Assembly: GCF_001884185.1 (NCBI RefSeq)
Contig: NZ_MAOE01000111.1
Coordinates: forward strand, 124,001-188,000
Origin: Bacillus albus
GTDB taxonomy: Bacteria; Bacillota; Bacilli; Bacillales; Bacillaceae_G
DNA: 64,000 nt
Reading direction: 5' to 3'
In this document: positions 17,950-28,199 of the stretch, piece by piece
Layout of the letters: each line of letters starts with the position of its first letter
Numbering within the stretch: the stretch's first letter is position 1
Program-made: the position numbers and the translations under genes
The notes under the pieces: generated by a model
Database searches by the model: none
Told to the model about the DNA's origin: nothing
What the model saw: only the letters and a program-made list of their open reading frames with translations

Positions 17950-19998
17950 TTGAATGAAGTTGTACAAGTTCCTGTTACGGATGTAAAGGGAATCGGAGGA
18001 GAAACATCTGAATTACTACACGAGATGGGAATTTATACAGTTTCTCATCTATTAGAACATTTTCCGTACCGTTATGAAGATTATGCGATGAAAGATCTTG
18101 CTGAAGTCAAGCATGATGAACGTGTAACAGTTGAGGGGAAAGTTCATAGTGCTCCTTTACTGCAATATTATGGGAAGAAAAAGTCACGCCTTACGGTTCG
18201 TGTCCTCGTCGGTCGTTATTTAATTACAGCTGTATGTTTTAATAGACCGTACTATAAGCAGAAGTTAACTTTAGATGAAACGGTAACGATAACAGGTAAA
18301 TGGGATCAGCACCGTCAAACGATTGCGGTATCTGAGCTTCATTTTGGACCTGTTGTACGTCAACAAGAAGTTGAACCTGTATACTCAGTGAAGGGGAAAC
18401 TTACAGTAAAACAGATGCGCCGCTTTATTGCACAAGCGTTAAAGGAGTATGGAGACTCTATAGTCGAAGTGCTGCCTGATGGATTGCTAAGTCGATATAA
18501 ATTACTGCCACGTTATGAAGCGCTCAAGGCGCTTCATTTCCCGGCAGGGCAGGAAGATTTAAAACAAGCGCGTCGCCGTTTTGTATATGAGGAATTTTTC
18601 TTATTTCAGCTGAAAATGCAAACGTTACGGAAGATGGAGAGGGAAAATTCGAAAGGGACGGAAAAAGAAATTCCTTTAGCAGAATTGCAAGAGTTTATCG
18701 ATGCACTTCCGTTTCCGTTAACTGGCGCGCAACGCCGGGTTGTAGATGAAATTATGAAAGATATGACATCTCCTTATCGAATGAATCGTTTGTTACAAGG
18801 TGATGTAGGTTCTGGTAAAACGGTTGTTGCAGCAATTGGCCTTTATGCAGCGAAATTAGCACATTATCAAGGTGCTTTAATGGTTCCTACAGAAATTTTA
18901 GCAGAACAACATTATCAATCACTTGCAGAGACGTTCTCACACTTTGGTATGAAAGTTGAATTGTTAACAAGTTCAGTTAAAGGCGTGAGACGTCGAGAGA
19001 TTTTGGCGAAATTAGAACAAGGAGAAATAGATATCCTTGTTGGAACACATGCTTTAATTCAAGATGAAGTTATCTTTCATAGGTTAGGTCTCGTTATTAC
19101 TGATGAGCAACATCGATTTGGTGTAGCGCAGCGACGAGTTTTAAGAGAGAAAGGTGAAAGCCCGGACGTATTATTTATGACGGCGACCCCAATTCCGCGT
19201 ACGTTAGCAATTACTGCATTTGGGGAGATGGATGTTTCTATAATCGATGAGATGCCAGCTGGTAGAAAGGTAATTGAAACATACTGGGCAAAACATGATA
19301 TGTTAGATCGAGTTCTCGGTTTTGTGGAGAAGGAGATAAAAAAAGGAAGACAAGCATATGTTATTTGTCCTCTTATTGAAGAATCAGAGAAACTTGATGT
19401 GCAAAATGCAATCGACTTACATAGCATGCTGACTCATCATTATCAAGGGAAATGTCAAGTCGGATTAATGCATGGGAGATTATCATCTCAAGAAAAAGAA
19501 GAGATAATGGGACAATTTAGTGAAAATAAAGTGCAAATTCTTGTATCGACAACAGTAGTTGAAGTAGGTGTGAACGTACCGAATGCGACTGTAATGGTTA
19601 TTTATGATGCGGAGCGTTTCGGTTTATCGCAGCTTCATCAGCTGAGAGGGCGTGTTGGCCGTGGTAGTGAACAGTCGTATTGTTTATTAATCGCGGATCC
19701 AAAATCGGAAACGGGAAAAGAGCGAATGCGTATTATGACCGAAACGAATGATGGATTTGTATTGTCAGAAAAAGATTTAGAGTTAAGAGGTCCTGGAGAT
19801 TTCTTTGGAAGTAAGCAAAGTGGTTTACCAGAATTCAAGGTTGCTGATATGGTACATGATTATCGAGCGTTAGAAACAGCTAGACAAGATGCGGCGTTAC
19901 TAGTAGATTCAGAAGCGTTTTGGCATAATGATCAATATGCTTCACTGCGTACGTATCTAGACGGAACGGGTGTGTTCCAGGGAGAGAAGCTTGATTAA
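17950..19998 (+). CDS. recG: ATP-dependent DNA helicase RecG
   Basis: RecG remodels stalled replication forks and Holliday junctions. The 682 residues have an N-terminal wedge/OB domain ([12 protein letters not shown], then HFPYRYEDY), Walker [12 protein letters not shown] near residue 285, and DEQH near 383. The helicase C-lobe has [11 protein letters not shown] and [13 protein letters not shown] at 17936-17939 fits the TTG at 17950 (10-base spacing) and is too close to the GTG at 17941, so the TTG is preferred. In B. subtilis serine dehydratase genes lie between yloV and recG; they are absent here. Confidence 0.96.
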
Positions 19999-20020
19999 AG
20001 GGAGGCAACGAAAGTTTTTG

Positions 20021-20049
20021 TTGCATTCTACTTTTAATGATTATATACT
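20021..20049 (+). promoter_or_regulatory. Sigma-A promoter of the fapR operon
   Basis: -35 TTGCAT (20021-20026), 17-bp spacer, -10 TATACT (20044-20049). The FapR operator starts five bases after the -10 and would cover the transcription start. Confidence 0.8.
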
Positions 20050-20053
20050 ACTG

Positions 20054-20070
20054 TTAGTACCTAGTCATAA
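20054..20070 (+). promoter_or_regulatory. FapR operator
   Basis: The 17-mer TTAGTACCTAGTCATAA matches the known FapR box TTAGTACCTGATACTAA at 13 of 17 positions; the left half is perfect. It overlaps the expected transcription start of fapR, so FapR should repress its own operon. Malonyl-CoA binding releases FapR from such sites in B. subtilis. Confidence 0.88.
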
Positions 20071-20086
20071 AAATGGATGGTGCGGT

Positions 20087-20680
20087 ATGAAAAAAAGAAG
20101 AAGTAAAAAAGAAAGACAAGAATTATTACAACAAACTATAGAAACGAATCCTTTTATTACGGATGAAGATTTAGCAGAAAAATTTCAAGTGAGTATACAA
20201 ACTGTACGTCTTGATCGTATGGAATTATCTATTCCTGAATTAAGAGAAAGAATTAAACATGTAGCTACAAAGCAACATGAAGAAGATGTGAAATCTTTAC
20301 CGCTAGAAGAGGTTGTCGGAGAAATTATCGATATAGAATTAGATAGACATGCGATTTCTATCTTTGAAGTGAAGGTAGAACACGTATTTAAAAGAAATCA
20401 AATTGCCCGTGGGCATCATTTGTTTGCACAAGCAAACTCACTAGCTGTTGCGGTTATTGATGAAGAATTAGCTTTAACTGCAAAGTCTACCATTCGATAC
20501 ATTCGTCCTGTAAAATTAGGGGAGCGTGTCGTTGCGAAAGCGCGCGTTGAAGATGTAGAGAATGATAAAGGACGGACGGTTGTCAAAGTGCGTAGTTTTG
20601 TTGGAGAAGAACTTGTTTTTACAGGCACTTTTGAAATGTATCGATCTAGTAATTATAGTGAGGAAGGTAACAACTTATGA
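20087..20680 (+). CDS. fapR: Malonyl-CoA-responsive lipid synthesis repressor FapR
   Basis: FapR represses fatty acid and phospholipid genes and is released by malonyl-CoA. The 197 residues start with a helix-turn-helix ([20 protein letters not shown], about residues 22-41). A hot-dog fold ligand domain follows, including [20 protein letters not shown] and [17 protein letters not shown]-like strands. An in-frame ATG at 19970 would overlap recG and the operator. The ATG at 20087, after GGATGGTG, gives the family N-terminus rich in lysine and arginine. The stop overlaps plsX as ATGA. The operator in its promoter implies autorepression. Confidence 0.96.
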
Positions 20681-21669
20681 AAATCGCAATAGATGCAATG
20701 GGTGGCGATCATGCTCCAAAGGCTGTCGTACTAGGAGCAATGAAAGCTATTAAGGAATATTCTGATTTACATATTACGTTAGTAGGGAAAGAAGAGGAAA
20801 TTCGTCAATACTTAACGAGTGAAGAACGAATTACTATACTCCATACAGATGAAAAAATAGAATCGACAGATGAACCAGTAAGAGCGGTTCGTCGAAAAAA
20901 ACAAGCTTCAATGGTACTAGCGGCGCAGCAAGTGAAAGACGGTGTAGCGGATGCTTGTATATCAGCTGGTAGTACAGGAGCTTTAATGGCGGCTGGATTG
21001 TTTGTTGTAGGTCGTATGGAAGGGATTGAGCGACCGGCTTTATCCCCTACAATGCCAACTGTTGATGGAGAAGGTTTTGTTATGTTAGATGTTGGAGCGA
21101 ACGTTGATGCAAAACCAATTCATTTATATCAATATGCAGTAATGGGATCTGTATACGCAGAGAAAGTAAGAGGAATTAAAAATCCTCGCGTTGGACTTTT
21201 AAACGTTGGAACAGAGGATGGCAAAGGGAACGAGCTTTCAAAACAAGTCTTTGCAATGCTTAAGGATGCCCCGATTAATTTCGTTGGGAACGTTGAATCA
21301 AGAGATTTATTGCAAGGTGTAGCAGATGTTGTTGTATGTGATGGTTTTACAGGCAATGTAGCACTGAAATCATTAGAAGGAACAGCGCTTGCATTATTCT
21401 CTATGTTAAAAGAGCAGTTAATGAGTTCGTTTACGACCAAATTAGCAGCAGCGGTATTAAAACCAAAACTTATGGTATTAAAAGATAAAATGGATTATTC
21501 GGAGTATGGAGGGGCGGCATTATTTGGATTGAAAGCTCCTGTCATTAAGGCTCACGGTTCTTCTAATGACCAATCGATATTTAGTGCGATTCGTCAAACG
21601 AGAGAAATGGTAGCAAAAGAAGTGATTCCTACTATTTCAAACGTAATGGAGAAAGAGCCACTCCAATAA
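20677..21669 (+). CDS. plsX: Phosphate acyltransferase PlsX
   Basis: PlsX converts acyl-ACP and phosphate to acyl-phosphate, the donor PlsY uses to make lysophosphatidic acid; it works at the inner face of the membrane. The 330 residues begin [18 protein letters not shown], the family signature. [12 protein letters not shown] and [16 protein letters not shown] follow. The ATG overlaps the fapR stop by four bases, so the two are coupled. It shares the acyl-phosphate product with FakA upstream. Confidence 0.97.
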
Positions 21670-21683
21670 GAGGAGGATTTGAA

Positions 21684-22628
21684 GTGGGAAAACTAGCATT
21701 TCTTTTTCCAGGCCAAGGTTCACAGGCAGTTGGAATGGGTAAACAGTTAGCAGAGAATAATAAAGAGGTTGCAAATGTGTTTGCAAAAGCAGATGAGGTG
21801 TTGCAAGATTCACTTTCAGAGGTGATTTTTGAAGGGCCACAGGAAAAGCTTACGTTAACGACAAATGCGCAGCCGGCCTTATTAACAACGAGTTTTGCTA
21901 TTTTGACAGCTTTGAAAGAGTATGATATTACACCAGACTTTGTCGCAGGACATAGTTTAGGCGAATATAGTGCCCTTGTAGCAGCAGGTGCAATAAATTT
22001 TGAAGACGCTGTTTATGCTGTAAGGAAACGTGGGGAATATATGGAAGAAGCTGTTCCTGGCGGAGAAGGTGCAATGGCGGCTATTTTAGGTGCTGATCCA
22101 CATATGCTGAAACAAGTTACAGAAGAAGTAACAAGTGAGGGATATGCAGTACAAATCGCTAACATGAATAGTACGAAGCAAATTGTGATTTCTGGAACAA
22201 AGCAAGGAGTCGAGATTGCTTCTCAAAGAGCGAAAGAAAATGGTGCAAAGAGAGCAATTCCGCTTAAGGTAAGTGGACCGTTCCATTCTTCGCTTATGAA
22301 GCCAGCAGCGGAAAAATTCCAAAGTGTCTTAAATGAAATTACAATTCAAGATACGAACATTCCGGTTATCGCAAATGTAACAGCGGACGTTATTACAAGT
22401 GGTGCACATATTCAAGAAAAGTTAATCGAGCAGCTCTATTCACCTGTCTTATGGTACCCATCTATTGAATATATGGTGAATCAAGGGGTAGATACATTTA
22501 TTGAGATTGGACCTGGGAAAGTACTTGCTGGACTTATGAAGTCAATAGATTCATCAGTGAAAGCATATGCGATATACGATGAAGAAACATTGAAAGATAC
22601 CATTTCAAATTTGAGAGGAGAAAACTGA
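21684..22628 (+). CDS. fabD: Malonyl-CoA:ACP transacylase
   Basis: FabD loads malonyl groups onto acyl carrier protein. The 314 residues start from a GTG with GAGGAGG upstream. [14 protein letters not shown] lies at the N-terminus. The nucleophile elbow [14 protein letters not shown] contains Ser91, and the catalytic histidine is His201 in SGPFHSSLM. The stop codon TGA shares a base with the fabG ATG (TGATG), which suggests coupled translation. Its substrate malonyl-CoA is also the FapR ligand. Confidence 0.97.
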   Translation: MGKLAFLFPGQGSQAVGMGKQLAENNKEVANVFAKADEVLQDSLSEVIFEGPQEKLTLTTNAQPALLTTSFAILTALKEYDITPDFVAGHSLGEYSALVAAGAINFEDAVYAVRKRGEYMEEAVPGGEGAMAAILGADPHMLKQVTEEVTSEGYAVQIANMNSTKQIVISGTKQGVEIASQRAKENGAKRAIPLKVSGPFHSSLMKPAAEKFQSVLNEITIQDTNIPVIANVTADVITSGAHIQEKLIEQLYSPVLWYPSIEYMVNQGVDTFIEIGPGKVLAGLMKSIDSSVKAYAIYDEETLKDTISNLRGEN

Positions 22629-23368
22629 TGTTAAAAGGGAAAGTAGCATTAGTAACTGGTGCTTCACGTGGAATTGGTCGTGCGATTGCGATTGATTTAG
22701 CGAAACAAGGGGCAAATGTTGTAGTAAATTATGCTGGTAATGAGCAAAAGGCAAATGAAGTAGTTGATGAAATCAAGAAATTAGGTTCGGATGCAATTGC
22801 AGTAAGAGCAGATGTTGCAATTGCTGAAGATGTTACAAATATGGTGAAACAAACTGTAGATACATTTGGACAAGTTGATATTCTTGTAAATAATGCAGGT
22901 GTAACAAAAGATAATTTATTAATGCGTATGAAAGAAGAAGAATGGGATACAGTTATTAATACAAACCTAAAAGGTGTATTCTTATGTACGAAGGCAGTAT
23001 CTCGATATATGATGCGTCAACGTCATGGACGTATTGTTAATATCGCTTCTGTTGTTGGAGTAACGGGTAATCCGGGACAAGCAAACTATGTTGCTGCTAA
23101 AGCAGGTGTAATTGGATTAACAAAAACATCAGCAAAAGAGTTAGCGAGCCGTAATATTACTGTAAATGCAATTGCTCCTGGGTTTATTGCGACAGATATG
23201 ACAGACGTATTAGATGAAAATGTAAAAGCTGAAATGTTAAAATTAATTCCTGCAGCTCAGTTTGGTGAAGCGCAAGATATCGCAAATGCTGTAACGTTTT
23301 TTGCTTCTGATCAAAGCAAATATATTACAGGTCAAACGTTAAATGTTGATGGCGGTATGGTAATGTAA
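22628..23368 (+). CDS. fabG: 3-oxoacyl-ACP reductase FabG
   Basis: FabG reduces 3-oxoacyl-ACP with NADPH in each elongation cycle. The 246-residue short-chain dehydrogenase has the cofactor loop [12 protein letters not shown], the NNAG motif, and the catalytic set Ser141, Tyr154 and Lys158 (YVAAK). It ends with the usual NVDGGMVM. The start overlaps the fabD stop by one base. GAGGAG in the end of fabD serves as ribosome site. Confidence 0.97.
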   Translation: MLKGKVALVTGASRGIGRAIAIDLAKQGANVVVNYAGNEQKANEVVDEIKKLGSDAIAVRADVAIAEDVTNMVKQTVDTFGQVDILVNNAGVTKDNLLMRMKEEEWDTVINTNLKGVFLCTKAVSRYMMRQRHGRIVNIASVVGVTGNPGQANYVAAKAGVIGLTKTSAKELASRNITVNAIAPGFIATDMTDVLDENVKAEMLKLIPAAQFGEAQDIANAVTFFASDQSKYITGQTLNVDGGMVM

Positions 23369-23376
23369 TAAAAGAA

Positions 23377-23406
23377 TTGATTTCAACTAGTTTTTTTGGC
23401 TAATAT
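23377..23406 (+). promoter_or_regulatory. Possible acpP promoter
   Basis: TTGATT (23377-23382), 18-bp spacer, TAATAT (23401-23406); a TATAAT also lies at 23411-23416 without a good -35. acpP usually needs more transcript than its neighbours, so an internal promoter is plausible. Confidence 0.4.
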
Positions 23407-23437
23407 TTAATATAATATTTGAGGGGAGGTGAATGGA

Positions 23438-23671
23438 ATGGCAGATGTTTTAGAGCGTGTAACAAAAATCATCGTTGATCGTTTAGGTGTAGAAGAAACT
23501 GAAGTAGTACCAGCTGCGAGCTTTAAAGAAGATTTAGGTGCAGACTCCCTAGATGTAGTAGAACTTGTAATGCAATTGGAAGATGAATTTGAAATGGAAA
23601 TTTCTGATGAAGATGCTGAAAAGATTGCTACTGTTGGCGATGCTGTGACTTACATAGAGAGTCATCTATAA
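23438..23671 (+). CDS. acpP: Acyl carrier protein
   Basis: ACP carries the growing acyl chain on a phosphopantetheine arm. The 77-residue acidic protein has the attachment site [12 protein letters not shown] with Ser37. GGGGAGGTGA at 23422-23431 places the start at the ATG 23438; the in-frame GTG at 23429 lies inside that ribosome site. It follows fabG by 69 bases and precedes rnc, the standard Bacillus order. CoA made by the coaBC pathway supplies its prosthetic group. Confidence 0.98.
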
Positions 23672-23680
23672 TGCTTAAGT

Positions 23681-23706
23681 GAAGTCCCGTTTTTTAGCGG
23701 GGCTTC
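23681..23706 (+). repeat. Hairpin between acpP and rnc
   Basis: GAAGTCCCG (23681-23689) pairs with CGGGGCTTC (23698-23706), 9 bp with one G-U pair and an 8-nt loop. The tail TCGGCTTAT is not a T-run, so it would be a weak terminator. It ends 23 bases before the rnc start. Confidence 0.6.
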
Positions 23707-23729
23707 TCGGCTTATATCTGGAGGGACCT

Positions 23730-24467
23730 ATGCCGTACCGAAAACATAGAGAAAAAAAATACGAAACAAAATATCGTGAAGCGTTTAAAGTATTTCAAGA
23801 AGAGATAGGTATTACGTTTTCAGATGAAAAATTATTGATTCAAGCATTTACGCATTCATCGTATGTGAATGAGCATCGAAAAAAACCACATGAAGACAAT
23901 GAGCGTCTCGAATTTCTTGGAGATGCAGTATTGGAACTTACTGTGTCGCAGTATCTGTTTCAAAAATATCCGACAATGAGCGAAGGAGAGTTAACAAAAT
24001 TACGTGCAGCTATTGTATGTGAACCATCTCTTGTTCGTTTTGCAAACGAGTTGTCATTTGGTAGCCTTGTTTTATTAGGTAAAGGTGAGGAAATGACAGG
24101 TGGACGTGAACGACCAGCTTTATTAGCGGATGTCTTTGAAGCGTTTATTGGTGCCCTTTATCTTGATCAAGGGTTAGAAACAGTATGGGGCTTCTTAAAA
24201 GAAATTGTATACCCTAAAATTAATGAAGGTGCTTTTTCTCATGTGATGGATTATAAGAGTCAATTACAAGAGTTGATTCAGCGTGATGGTAGTGGCAATA
24301 TTGAGTATCAAATTTTGCAAGAAAAAGGACCAGCTCACAATCGAGAATTTGTGTCACGTGTTACGTTAAATAACGTGGCTTTAGGTCTTGGTAGTGGCAA
24401 GTCGAAAAAAGAAGCAGAGCAACAAGCTGCTGCAGAAGCGTTGAAAAAGTTAAAAGAACAACTATAA
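23730..24467 (+). CDS. rnc: Ribonuclease III
   Basis: RNase III cuts double-stranded RNA, processing rRNA and scRNA and silencing phage toxin genes in B. subtilis. The 245 residues contain the signature [17 protein letters not shown], with catalytic glutamate and aspartate, [16 protein letters not shown], and a C-terminal double-strand RNA-binding domain ending [15 protein letters not shown]. The upstream in-frame ATG at 23679 would cover the hairpin. The ATG at 23730 follows TGGAGGG. Stable hairpins flank the gene on both sides. Confidence 0.97.
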   Translation: MPYRKHREKKYETKYREAFKVFQEEIGITFSDEKLLIQAFTHSSYVNEHRKKPHEDNERLEFLGDAVLELTVSQYLFQKYPTMSEGELTKLRAAIVCEPSLVRFANELSFGSLVLLGKGEEMTGGRERPALLADVFEAFIGALYLDQGLETVWGFLKEIVYPKINEGAFSHVMDYKSQLQELIQRDGSGNIEYQILQEKGPAHNREFVSRVTLNNVALGLGSGKSKKEAEQQAAAEALKKLKEQL

Positions 24468-24498
24468 GGAATCCCCCTTTGAATGAGGGGGATTCCTT
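24466..24498 (+). terminator. 13-bp hairpin after rnc
   Basis: AAGGAATCCCCCT (24466-24478) is perfectly complementary to AGGGGGATTCCTT (24486-24498), loop TTGAATG. The tail GTGCAT lacks a T-run, so termination may be incomplete. The 5' arm starts inside the rnc stop codon. Confidence 0.6.
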
Positions 24499-24513
24499 GT
24501 GCATAGAATGAAA

Positions 24514-24543
24514 CTTTCCTTTCGTTTGTAAATGAAAGGAAAG
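24514..24543 (+). repeat. 10-bp inverted repeat ahead of smc
   Basis: CTTTCCTTTC (24514-24523) is perfectly complementary to GAAAGGAAAG (24534-24543) around a 10-nt spacer. It follows the previous hairpin by 15 bases and lies about 70 bases before the smc start. Purpose unknown. Confidence 0.6.
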
Positions 24544-24614
24544 GAAATCCGTATAATAGTTTGTTTTTGTATAAACAACATTTGTGGCAACGGAGAATAG
24601 GAGGAAGGCCTTTC

Positions 24615-27600
24615 GTGTTTTTAAAAAGATTAGAAATAGCAGGATTTAAGTCTTTTGCTGAGCGTGTATCTGTTGATTTCGTCCCAGGTGTAACGTCTGT
24701 AGTAGGACCTAATGGAAGCGGGAAAAGTAATATTACTGATGCCATTCGCTGGGTACTTGGTGAACAATCGGCAAAATCATTACGTGGTGCAAAGATGGAA
24801 GATATTATTTTTGCAGGTAGTGATACGAGAAGAGCAGTTAATGTTGCTGAAGTAACGATAACTTTAAATAATGAAGATCAACGTTTACCGATTGAATATA
24901 ATGAGGTGTGTGTAACGCGTCGTGTATCTCGTTCTGGTGATAGTGACTTTTATATTAATAAACAATCATGTAGATTGAAAGATATTATCGATTTATTTAT
25001 GGACTCTGGTATGGGAAGAGAAGCTTTTTCGATTATTAGCCAGGGGAAAGTTGAAGAGATTTTAAGTAGTAAATCGGAAGAACGTCGTGGTGTATTTGAA
25101 GAAGCGGCAGGAGTGCTGAAATACAAACTTCGTAAAAAGAAAGCTGAAGGAAAATTAGCAGACACACAAGAAAACTTAAATCGTGTACAAGATATAATTC
25201 ACGAATTAAGTAGTCAAGTAGAGCCTTTAGAAAGACAAGCTTCTATTGCGAAAGATTATCTAGAGAAAAAAGAAGAGTTAGAGAAAGTAGAAGCGGCGCT
25301 TATTGTACATGAAATTGAAGAATTACATGAGAAATGGGAGGCGCTTCGAAATCAGTTTGGGCATAATAAAGACGAAGAAGCGAAAATGTCAACGCATTTA
25401 CAAAAAGGCGAAGAAGAGCTAGAGGAATTACGAGGCCAATTGCAAGCAGTAGATGAGTCTGTAGATTCCTTGCAAGAAGTACTTCTTCTTTCTAGTAAAG
25501 AACTAGAAAAGTTAGAAGGGCAGCGTGAGTTATTAAAAGAGAGAAAGCAAAATGCAACGACGCATTGTGCGCAACTCGAACAGTTAATTGTTGAATTAAC
25601 AGCGAAAGCTACAAGTTATGATGGTGAAATAGACTCAAGTACAGAAGTGTTAATGCAGTTTGTAAATCAAGTAAAAGAGTTGGAGACGAAATTGCATGAT
25701 AATGAGCAATTGCTTGCAACGTTTGCTGACAATTTAGAGGAACAAATTGAGAATTTAAAAGGTGACTATATTGAACTTTTAAATCAACAAGCTAGTCATC
25801 GCAATGAATTATCTATGATTGAAGAACAATCTAAACAACAAAACTCTAAAAATGAACGCCTCGATGAAGAAAATGCAAAATATGTAGAAATGCGTATGGA
25901 AATTACAGCGAAAAAGACGAAACTTGTGGAAAGTTATGAACAAGTGAAAGAAAAAGTAGCTGGAATCCTTTCACATATACAAAAGACAGAAGCGGCACTT
26001 GGGAAATGCAAGACGCAGTATAGTGAAAACGAAACAAAACTGTATCAAGCGTATCAATTTGTACAACAGGCACGTTCTCGAAAAGAAATGTTAGAGGAGA
26101 TGCAAGAAGATTACTCTGGTTTCTATCAAGGGGTACGTGAAGTATTAAAAGCTAGAGAAAATAGGTTGCAAGGTATTGAGGGTGCTGTTGCAGAACTGCT
26201 AACGGTACCGAAAGAATATGAAGTTGCAATGGAAATTGCTCTAGGTGCAGCGATGCAACATATTGTCGTACAAAAAGAAGAGCATGCTCGTAATGCAATT
26301 GCATTTTTAAAACAAAATAAACATGGACGAGCAACGTTTTTACCACAAGCTGTTATTAAAAGTAGATCGTTATCATTTGAGCAATTGCGTATTGTAAATC
26401 AACACCCATCATTTGTAGGTGTAGCAGCAGAACTTGTGCAGTATAACAATAAATATGAAAATGTAGTTTCGAATTTATTAGGTACTGTTATTGTTGCAAA
26501 AGATTTACGCGGGGCGAATGAGTTGGCGAAACAACTACAATACCGTTATCGTATTGTAACAATCGAAGGTGATGTAGTGAACCCTGGCGGTTCTATGACA
26601 GGTGGAGCAGTAAAACAGGCGAAATCTTCTTTATTAGGGCGTCAACGTGAGCTAGAAGAGTGGACGAACAAGTTAACTGATATGGAAGAAAAAACGACGA
26701 AGTTAGAAAACTTTGTTAAAGCAGTAAAGCAAGAAATTCAAGAAAAAGAAGTGCAAATACGCGAACTAAGACAAAGCGTAGAGGTAGAGCGCGTAGATGA
26801 ACAGAAATTAAGAGAAGAAATTAGTCGCTTGGAATTAGAAGAACATCGTATTAATGATCGTTTATCTATTTATGATTTAGAAATTGAAGGGTTCTTGCAA
26901 GATCAAGTGAAAATACAAGGGCGTAAAGAAGAGTTAGAAAAGATTTTAGCGACTCTACAAGTTGAGATTACGGAATTAGATAGCAAAATCGTAGCTTTAA
27001 CAAAACAAAAAAGCGAGCAGCATTCTTCGAAAGAAAAAGTTCAAAAAGAAATGACTGAGTTAAAAGTGTTGGCAGCTGAAAAGCAACAACGCTTATCTAA
27101 TCAAAAAGAAAAAGTTGAACGATTGACGAAGGAAAAAGAAGAAACGGATGCAACGCTTCTCAAAACAAAAGAGGATTTAGCATTCTTAAAACAAGAAATG
27201 ACATCGAATTCAAGTGGTGAAGAGCAAATTACGAATATGATTGAGAAGAAAGCATATGATCGTAATCAAACTTCAGAGTTAATTCGCTCTCGTCGAGAAC
27301 AACGTGTATCGTTACAAGAGAGAGTAGAACATTTAGAGCGTAATTTGAAAGAAACAACAGGTAAACATAAATACATTCTTGAGATGTTGAAAGATCAAGA
27401 AGTAAAAATTAACCGACTTGATGTAGAGTTAGAAAATAGATTACAACATTTACGTGAAACATATACAATTTCATTTGAAGCGGCAAAACTGAAGTATACA
27501 ATGGTGATGCCTGCCGAGGATGCGCGTAAAAAGGTGAAACTAATTAAACTATCTATCGAAGAGCTAGGTACAGTAAATCTAGGTGCAATTGAAGAGTATG

Positions 27601-28184
27601 AGCGTGTAGCAGAGCGTCATACGTTCTTACTAGAGCAAAAAGAAGACCTAGAAGAAGCGAAAACGACATTGCACCAACTGATTACTGAAATGGATGAAGA
27701 AATGAAAAAACGCTTCTCTACAACGTTTGAAGGAATTCGAATGGAGTTTCAATCGGTATTCTCTGAATTATTCGGAGGTGGTAGAGCGGATTTAGTCATG
27801 ACAAATCCAGAGGACTTATTAAATACGGGTATTGATATCGTAGCGCAACCGCCAGGAAAGAAACTGCAAAACTTAGGTTTACTTTCAGGTGGAGAGCGTG
27901 CTTTAACAGCAATTGCGCTGTTATTTGGTATTTTAAAAGTGCGCCCAGTCCCATTCTGTGTACTAGATGAGGTAGAGGCTGCTCTAGACGAGGCAAACGT
28001 TGCCCGTTTTGCACAGTATTTAAAGAAATTTAGTGATGAGACACAGTTTATTGTAATTACACATAGAAAAGGTACAATGGAAGAGTCTGACGTATTGTAC
28101 GGTGTAACAATGCAAGAGTCAGGTGTATCTAAACTTGTCTCGGTTCGTTTAGATGATGGAGAAGAACTAGTTGCAAGCAAATAG
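24615..28184 (+). CDS. smc: Chromosome condensation ATPase SMC
   Basis: SMC forms a ring with ScpA and ScpB that compacts and segregates the chromosome. The 1189 residues show Walker A GPNGSGKSN near residue 32, long coiled coils, and a hinge at about 500-665 with NPGGSMTGGAV. A second coiled coil follows, then the signature LLSGGERALTA near 1090 and Walker B VLDEVEAALDEAN. The upstream in-frame ATG at 24561 has no ribosome site. The GTG at 24615 follows AGGAGGAAGG and gives the family N-terminus MFLKRLEIAGFKSFAERV. The ftsY gene follows 15 bases later. Confidence 0.98.
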   Translation: MFLKRLEIAGFKSFAERVSVDFVPGVTSVVGPNGSGKSNITDAIRWVLGEQSAKSLRGAKMEDIIFAGSDTRRAVNVAEVTITLNNEDQRLPIEYNEVCVTRRVSRSGDSDFYINKQSCRLKDIIDLFMDSGMGREAFSIISQGKVEEILSSKSEERRGVFEEAAGVLKYKLRKKKAEGKLADTQENLNRVQDIIHELSSQVEPLERQASIAKDYLEKKEELEKVEAALIVHEIEELHEKWEALRNQFGHNKDEEAKMSTHLQKGEEELEELRGQLQAVDESVDSLQEVLLLSSKELEKLEGQRELLKERKQNATTHCAQLEQLIVELTAKATSYDGEIDSSTEVLMQFVNQVKELETKLHDNEQLLATFADNLEEQIENLKGDYIELLNQQASHRNELSMIEEQSKQQNSKNERLDEENAKYVEMRMEITAKKTKLVESYEQVKEKVAGILSHIQKTEAALGKCKTQYSENETKLYQAYQFVQQARSRKEMLEEMQEDYSGFYQGVREVLKARENRLQGIEGAVAELLTVPKEYEVAMEIALGAAMQHIVVQKEEHARNAIAFLKQNKHGRATFLPQAVIKSRSLSFEQLRIVNQHPSFVGVAAELVQYNNKYENVVSNLLGTVIVAKDLRGANELAKQLQYRYRIVTIEGDVVNPGGSMTGGAVKQAKSSLLGRQRELEEWTNKLTDMEEKTTKLENFVKAVKQEIQEKEVQIRELRQSVEVERVDEQKLREEISRLELEEHRINDRLSIYDLEIEGFLQDQVKIQGRKEELEKILATLQVEITELDSKIVALTKQKSEQHSSKEKVQKEMTELKVLAAEKQQRLSNQKEKVERLTKEKEETDATLLKTKEDLAFLKQEMTSNSSGEEQITNMIEKKAYDRNQTSELIRSRREQRVSLQERVEHLERNLKETTGKHKYILEMLKDQEVKINRLDVELENRLQHLRETYTISFEAAKLKYTMVMPAEDARKKVKLIKLSIEELGTVNLGAIEEYERVAERHTFLLEQKEDLEEAKTTLHQLITEMDEEMKKRFSTTFEGIRMEFQSVFSELFGGGRADLVMTNPEDLLNTGIDIVAQPPGKKLQNLGLLSGGERALTAIALLFGILKVRPVPFCVLDEVEAALDEANVARFAQYLKKFSDETQFIVITHRKGTMEESDVLYGVTMQESGVSKLVSVRLDDGEELVASK

Positions 28185-28199
28185 GAAGGATGGGACAGT

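Noticed and set aside
27749-28180. 143-codon open frame on the minus strand
   Set aside because: It is antisense to the highly conserved C-terminal ATPase part of smc and is rich in serine and proline as expected from the reverse of that coding sequence.
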